A program made the translations under genes and the position numbers. This document shows, piece after piece, positions 59,739 to 64,000 of a DNA stretch of 64,000 nt. Every line of letters begins with the position of its first letter. The first letter of the stretch is position 1. The notes beneath the pieces were generated by a model, which was not told where the DNA came from, searched no databases, and saw nothing but the letters and a program-made list of their open reading frames with translations. The DNA is from Hahnella aquatica (lineage in GTDB: Bacteria; Pseudomonadota; Gammaproteobacteria; Burkholderiales; Burkholderiaceae_A), in assembly GCA_965194505.1 (NCBI GenBank), contig OZ239144.1:744001-808000 (forward strand), written 5' to 3'.

Positions 59739-60773
59739 ATGGAGTATACCCCTTCTGGGCAGGTGCAACACCTGCCCATCGAGCCCGGCCAGGACGGTCA
59801 GAGAATCGATAACTTCTTGATTGGCCATCTGAAAGGTGTTCCAAAGACCCGCATCTATCGGATGCTGCGCGCCGGAGAGGTGCGGATGGATGGTCGTCGG
59901 GTCAAGGCCGACACCCGGTTGGTGGCAGGGCAGATGCTTCGCTTGCCACCGGTCCGGATGGCCTCGTTGGCAGCGCCGGATGCGGAGGCGACTTGGCAGT
60001 TGTCGGCCAAGGCACAGCGCGCCGTGTCACAAATTCAGGTGTTGTTGGAAACGCCAAGCCTGCTGGCGATCGACAAGCCCGCCGGGCTGGCCGTGCACGG
60101 TGGCAGCGGCGTCTCTTTGGGGGTGATCGAGGCGCTTCGAGAGGTACGACCAGCCGAGTCGCTTGAACTCGTTCATCGGCTCGACCGTGACACCTCTGGC
60201 CTTCTGCTGCTGGCCAAGTCTCGCCCCGCGCTGCTTGACCTCCATCGGCAGTTACGAGATGGTCATATGCGCAAGCGCTACCTTGCGGTCGTGGCGGGCA
60301 CCTGGCCGCAAGGCAAGGATGGGCCCACCAGCCTGATCAAGGCCCCGCTGCGCAAGCGTGTCGGTGGCAATGGTGAGCGCATGGTGTCTGTCTCTGCCGA
60401 TGGGCAGGCGTCCATGACGCGGGTCCGCCGCCTGCTAGACGGCGACCTCCCTGGCTTTGGCCCCGTCACCCTGGTTCAGGCGGAGCCCCTGACCGGAAGA
60501 ACCCATCAGATTCGTGTCCATCTTCAGCATGCGGGTTTCCCCATCGTGGGCGACCCAAAATATGGCTTGGCCACCGCCAACGCGGCCGCAGCGAAGGCCG
60601 GACTCAAGCGGCTCTTTTTGCACGCCTGGCGCCTTGCCTTTCACAGCCCAGGCCTCGGCGCAGAATCGAACCGTCAGGAGATCGTGGCGGAGCCCAACCG
60701 CACCCTGGTGTCGCAGCTTCGACAAATGGGCCTCGTGGTGCAACCAACGCAGACAAAGGATTCAGAGACATGA
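59739..60773 (+). CDS. rluC: 23S rRNA pseudouridine synthase RluC-type
   Basis: A 344-residue RluA-family enzyme that makes pseudouridines in 23S rRNA (positions 955, 2504 and 2580 in E. coli). An N-terminal S4 domain (QRIDNFLIGHLKGVPKTRIY and RMLRAGEVRMDGRR) is followed by the catalytic motif HRLDRDTSGLLLLAKS with its essential Asp. Start ATG 59739 is chosen, where homology begins. It overlaps sppA by 4 bp. Confidence 0.94.
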   Translation: MEYTPSGQVQHLPIEPGQDGQRIDNFLIGHLKGVPKTRIYRMLRAGEVRMDGRRVKADTRLVAGQMLRLPPVRMASLAAPDAEATWQLSAKAQRAVSQIQVLLETPSLLAIDKPAGLAVHGGSGVSLGVIEALREVRPAESLELVHRLDRDTSGLLLLAKSRPALLDLHRQLRDGHMRKRYLAVVAGTWPQGKDGPTSLIKAPLRKRVGGNGERMVSVSADGQASMTRVRRLLDGDLPGFGPVTLVQAEPLTGRTHQIRVHLQHAGFPIVGDPKYGLATANAAAAKAGLKRLFLHAWRLAFHSPGLGAESNRQEIVAEPNRTLVSQLRQMGLVVQPTQTKDSET

Positions 60774-61750
60774 ACGATCAAGACCAGGGCCGACAAGACG
60801 GTGCGCAGACAGACCGAACGGCCCAGACCGTGATGGAGCGTCTGCTTTTCGAGACCCTGCGCGAGCAGCGGGCGGCTCGCCGCTGGGCCATGGCCCGCCG
60901 CGCCACCACCCTGGTGCTCATCCTTGTATTGGCGAGTTTCATCGGGAGTCGCTGGGATGACGGCCCGGGCCCGATCGGACGCCATACGGCCCTGGTCTCG
61001 CTCTCTGGAGTGATTGAGGCCGATGGTGAGGTCGATGCGCTCTTGGTCAACGATGCACTTCGGGCGGCCTTTGAGTCACCGGATGCCGCGGGCGTGCTAC
61101 TGCGCATGAATTCTCCAGGCGGCAGCCCTGTCCAGTCCGGGATCATCTACGACGAGATCCGTCGGCTCAAGGCGCTCTACCCCGACAAGCAGGTGGTGGC
61201 GGTGGTCGAGGATGTCTGCGCGTCCGGCGGCTATTACGTTGCGGCAGCGGCCGACTCCATTTATGTCAACCAGGCCAGCCTTGTGGGCTCGATTGGTGTT
61301 CGGCTCGATGGCTTTGGGCTGACCGAGGCCATTAGAAAAATGGGCATTGAGCGTCGGCTCTACACGGCGGGCTCCAACAAGGCCATGCTCGACCCATTCC
61401 TTCCCCAGGACCCGAAGCACCAGCGGGCCACCCAGCAGATGCTCGATGACGTTCACCAGCAGTTCATTTCCGCTGTGCAGGCCGGCCGAAAAGATCGGCT
61501 CAAGGCCGATCCGGACATCTTTAGTGGCATGGTCTACACGGGCACCCGAAGCATTGAACTGGGCCTGGCCGATGGCATTGGATCCGTGGCCTCGGTTGCC
61601 CGAGACATCTTTAAGGCCGAAGAGATCGTGGACTACAGTTTTGAGCCCTCCGTGGCCGAGCGGGTGGCCAAGCGATTCGGTGCCGCAGCCGGTGAGACCG
61701 TGATGCGCGCTATGCGCGCGGGTGGAGGGGGCTCAAGCCCAATCTGGTGA
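60770..61750 (+). CDS. sppA: Signal peptide peptidase SppA (S49 serine protease)
   Basis: A 326-residue membrane-bound protease that degrades cleaved signal peptides. A single helix (RATTLVLILVLASFIGSRW) at about residues 44-62 precedes the S49 domain. Serine nucleophile is in CASGGYYVAAAADSIYVNQA; the Lys is likely in AGSNKAMLDPF. It has one protease domain, not two as in E. coli. It overlaps rluC by 4 bp and the convergent maf by 41 bp. Confidence 0.93.
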   Translation: MNDQDQGRQDGAQTDRTAQTVMERLLFETLREQRAARRWAMARRATTLVLILVLASFIGSRWDDGPGPIGRHTALVSLSGVIEADGEVDALLVNDALRAAFESPDAAGVLLRMNSPGGSPVQSGIIYDEIRRLKALYPDKQVVAVVEDVCASGGYYVAAAADSIYVNQASLVGSIGVRLDGFGLTEAIRKMGIERRLYTAGSNKAMLDPFLPQDPKHQRATQQMLDDVHQQFISAVQAGRKDRLKADPDIFSGMVYTGTRSIELGLADGIGSVASVARDIFKAEEIVDYSFEPSVAERVAKRFGAAAGETVMRAMRAGGGGSSPIW

Positions 61751-62303
61751 GGGCGGTTTGGCAGCTAATGAGTGGCAGCCCAATGAGGGCTGTGGGGTCA
61801 GCGCTGTCGATTCGTGCGACGAGCGCCAGGCCCAACCCCTCTGACTTCGCGGCGCCAGCGCAGTCGAGCGGCTGTTCGATCTCCACATAGCGGGCCAGCA
61901 CCGCATCGGTGAGCACCGATGCCTCGCGCCAGCGCACCTGCGTGGTCACGGTGTCCTCCCACAAGACCGCTGGGCCGCGAGCAAAGCAGACCGCAGTAAA
62001 AAAGTCGGTGAGCTGGCCACGTTGATGCTGAAGCTGTGCCAGGGCGGCCTCGGCCGTGCCTGGCTTGCCGAGCCGCCGTGTTGCGCAAATGGCCACCTGG
62101 TCCGAGCCAATCACCACCGCATCGGGGAATCGCGCTGACACGGCCAGGGCCTTCTCCCGGGCCAGGCGCTTGGCCATGGCGTCCCCGGGCTCGCCGTCGT
62201 GCGCGACCTCTTCAACGCCTGGTGCAGCAACCTCGAACTGGACGCCCAAGCGGGCGAGCAGCGCTGCGCGGTATCGACTCGTGGAGGCGAGGATGATGGT
62301 CAT
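61710..62303 (-). CDS. maf: Maf-family nucleotide pyrophosphatase
   Basis: A 197-residue nucleoside triphosphate pyrophosphatase that removes modified or abnormal nucleotides. The N-terminus IILASTSRYRAALLARLGVQ has the typical S-x-S-x-R-R-like motif, then AREKALAV, and IGSDQVAI with the key Asp. Family role includes dTTP/UTP or m7GTP breakdown. The start at 62303 follows family pattern; a longer frame is spurious. It overlaps the sppA end by 41 bp and is divergent from yceD by 9 bp. Confidence 0.92.
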   Translation of the reverse strand: MTIILASTSRYRAALLARLGVQFEVAAPGVEEVAHDGEPGDAMAKRLAREKALAVSARFPDAVVIGSDQVAICATRRLGKPGTAEAALAQLQHQRGQLTDFFTAVCFARGPAVLWEDTVTTQVRWREASVLTDAVLARYVEIEQPLDCAGAAKSEGLGLALVARIDSADPTALIGLPLISCQTALTRLGLSPLHPRA

Positions 62304-62312
62304 GGCGGCATT

Positions 62313-62840
62313 ATGATGGCCTTCATGCGACCCACGGCCACCCTCGACCCCAACGAACCGTTTCAACTCCATCTGTTTCGCGCACGCTTTCCTGGGGGGG
62401 CTGCCTTTGAGGGATGCTTCGGCGAGGCCGATTTGCCCCGGCTAAATGCGTCTGGCCTGCGGCTGGATGGCGAGATGCGCTGGTCGGTTCGCTTCTCTGA
62501 TGACACCCTGGTGCTGTCCGTGTCGGCCACGGCCTTGGCCCCCTGTGGCCGTTGCCTTCAGCCGGTTCGTTTCCCGCTTCAGGCCGACAGGCGTTTCCTT
62601 TGTTTTGAGACCTCAGCCGAGGCCGATGAGGCGCTTGATGTGGAGGAGGACGCCCTCGAGACCCTCTCCAGCCAGGACGGCGCGAGCCTCGTCTCACTCT
62701 GCGAAGACGAGGTGCTCCTGGCCGTGGGCGAGACCCCCTTGCATCCGGACTGCTCCATGCTGCCCACGGGGCAAGATCCTGGCGACAGCGAGCGGCTTCG
62801 ACCATTCGCCGGCCTTGAAAAACTCCTGCAAAGGAAGTAG
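62313..62840 (+). CDS. yceD: YceD/DUF177 family protein, 23S rRNA accumulation
   Basis: A 175-residue acidic protein of the DUF177 family. Conserved marks are CGRCLQPVRFPL, and SLCEDEVLLAVGETPLHPDC near the C-terminus, Cys residues that could bind metal. In E. coli YceD affects 23S rRNA amounts. It is placed before rpmF, as is standard. Starts at 62316 and 62325 also exist. Confidence 0.9.
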   Translation: MMAFMRPTATLDPNEPFQLHLFRARFPGGAAFEGCFGEADLPRLNASGLRLDGEMRWSVRFSDDTLVLSVSATALAPCGRCLQPVRFPLQADRRFLCFETSAEADEALDVEEDALETLSSQDGASLVSLCEDEVLLAVGETPLHPDCSMLPTGQDPGDSERLRPFAGLEKLLQRK

Positions 62841-62890
62841 GCCATTCGGGTATACTTGAGGGTTTTGAAGGCTCCCCCGGAGAGAGAACC

Positions 62891-63076
62891 ATGGCCGTTC
62901 AACAGAATAAGAAGTCGCCCTCGAAGCGGGGTATGCATCGCGCGCACGACTTCCTGACCAACCCACCCGTGGCGGTTGAACCCACCACGGGCGAAGTGCA
63001 TCGCCGGCATCACATCAGCCCATCGGGCTATTACCGAGGCAAGAAGGTCGTCAAGACATCGGTTGCTGAGGTTTAA
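62891..63076 (+). CDS. rpmF: 50S ribosomal protein L32
   Basis: A 61-residue basic ribosomal protein of the large subunit: MAVQQNKKSPSKRGMHRAHD, then HISPSGYYRGKKVVKT. It has no zinc cysteines, so it is of the C- form. GGAGAGAG precedes the ATG. The yceD-rpmF-plsX order is conserved. Confidence 0.97.
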   Translation: MAVQQNKKSPSKRGMHRAHDFLTNPPVAVEPTTGEVHRRHHISPSGYYRGKKVVKTSVAEV

Positions 63077-63108
63077 ACCCAAGGCGTCGGCTTAGGCCCC
63101 GTTTAGGC

Positions 63109-64000
63109 TTGTCCGTTCAGTCTCCCCCGGCCATTCGCGTGGCCATCGATGCCATGGGAGGGGACCATGGCCTGGTGGTCACCATCCCCGCTGCGGTCGA
63201 GTTCCTCGAACGCAACCCCGGCGCCAGCGTGCTGCTGGTCGGCCAGGCGCCTCGCATCGAGGCAGCCTTGGGCCAGCAGTCCGCCTTCCCCCGGCTTCAA
63301 TCTCGTATTCAGATTCGCCACACCGATGAGGTGGTGGCCATGGATGATCCCCCCGCCGTGGCGCTCAAGGGTAAGCGTCGTTCATCGATGCGCCTCGCCC
63401 TCGAGGCGGTCTCCGACGGCGAGGCGCAGGCCGCCGTGAGCGCGGGCAACACGGGAGCGCTCATGGCCATCTCGCGCTACGTGCTCAAGACCCTCGAAGG
63501 CATCGATCGTCCGGCCATTGCCACCTCCCTGCCCAACCGAACGGGCGGCGCCACCCTCATGCTCGACCTCGGCGCCAATGTCGATTGTTCCCCCGAGCAC
63601 CTGGTTCAGTTCGCCATGATGGGTGCGGCCCTCGTCACATCCCTGGGCGGCGAGTCACGCCCCTCGATTGGCCTGCTCAATGTGGGCGAGGAAATCATCA
63701 AGGGGAACGAGACGGTCAAGCAGGCGGGCGAGTTGCTTCGCGCCACGAGCCTGAATTTCGTGGGCAACGTGGAAGGCAACGATATTTTTAAAGGCACAGT
63801 GGATGTCATCGTCTGCGATGGCTTTGTGGGCAACGTGGCCCTCAAGACCTCCGAGGGCCTGGCCCAGATGATGGGAGGATTTCTCAAGAAGGAGTTCACC
63901 CAGAGCTGGTTCACGAGGCTGCTGGCGCTGGCCGCACGCCCCGTCCTCAAGCGCTTTGCAAGGCGGGTCGACCACCGACGCTACAACGGAGCGGCCCTCC
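63109..64000 (+). CDS. plsX: Phosphate acyltransferase PlsX, N-terminal part
   Basis: This gene runs past the window end; about 297 residues are seen. It starts with TTG 63109 giving SVQSPPAIRVAIDAMGGDHG, where IDAMGGDHG is the PlsX hallmark. SAGNTGALMAISRYVLK, DLGANVDCSPEHLVQFAMMG and VCDGFVGNVALKTSEGLA follow. PlsX makes acyl-phosphate from acyl-ACP for phospholipid synthesis. A GTG at 63139 is a less likely start. It follows rpmF by 32 bp. Confidence 0.95.
   Translation, partial: MSVQSPPAIRVAIDAMGGDHGLVVTIPAAVEFLERNPGASVLLVGQAPRIEAALGQQSAFPRLQSRIQIRHTDEVVAMDDPPAVALKGKRRSSMRLALEAVSDGEAQAAVSAGNTGALMAISRYVLKTLEGIDRPAIATSLPNRTGGATLMLDLGANVDCSPEHLVQFAMMGAALVTSLGGESRPSIGLLNVGEEIIKGNETVKQAGELLRATSLNFVGNVEGNDIFKGTVDVIVCDGFVGNVALKTSEGLAQMMGGFLKKEFTQSWFTRLLALAARPVLKRFARRVDHRRYNGAAL

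Overview
The window is chromosomal DNA of a betaproteobacterium, most likely of the order Burkholderiales. I base this on gene content and order: trxB-ftsK-lolA-serS-tRNA-Ser, and moaA / rne / rluC-sppA-maf-yceD-rpmF-plsX, are arrangements I know from that order. Coding density and G+C look high in the backbone. Species cannot be decided from the sequence alone.

Layout. (1) 1-10.2 kb is housekeeping: hppA (cut by the window start), ppa, a COG3146 acyltransferase, nadE-glnB, an Smr protein, trxB, ftsK, lolA, serS and a tRNA-Ser(CGA). (2) 10.3-24.6 kb is a 14.3-kb integrative island inserted in the 3' end of that tRNA gene. A 15-bp direct repeat (10304-10318 and 24630-24644) bounds it. At its right end sit a P4-type tyrosine integrase, an AlpA-like regulator and a DUF3987 primase-type protein. 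Its cargo is an ECF sigma factor / membrane anti-sigma-like protein / exported CHAT protease operon, a DUF4407 membrane protein with an unknown partner, several orphan genes and what looks like a structured RNA with its own terminator. (3) 24.6-33.1 kb is a second, repeat-rich accessory zone. Four 79-bp repeats in one orientation, whose left ends look like the 3' end of a tRNA gene, separate modules. The modules include mazEF, a His-rich/HupE-type metal cluster, brnTA and vapBC; ccdAB follows. A 73-bp repeat pair and the second copy of a 105-bp repeat (the first lies beside the left att site) also fall here. Base composition is visibly more AT-rich than in the backbone.

(4) 33.1-48.3 kb is metabolic and stress backbone: pirin, MOSC protein, CDF metal exporter, a tandem glycine riboswitch in front of a D-amino-acid dehydrogenase gene, katG, arsenic resistance (arsC-arsR-ACR3), a PCu(A)C copper chaperone, cytochrome b561 and cytochrome c', modABC and a RraA-like protein. 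(5) 48.4-64 kb is core machinery: parE-parC, htpG, two small c-type cytochromes, moaA, rne, rluC-sppA, maf, yceD, rpmF and plsX (cut by the window end).

The most interesting part is the island operon at 14789-18898. A sigma factor, a single-pass protein that should hold it at the membrane, and a CHAT-family cysteine protease with an N-terminal signal peptide are encoded by touching or overlapping genes. The simplest model is a protease-gated switch that frees the sigma factor on the inner side of the membrane. The logic resembles the TPR-CHAT/Csx30/RpoE branch of type III-E CRISPR systems, but here there is no CRISPR and the protease appears to act outside the cytoplasm. This is inference from architecture. 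The second notable signal is the cassette-like series of tRNA-end repeats around toxin-antitoxin modules.
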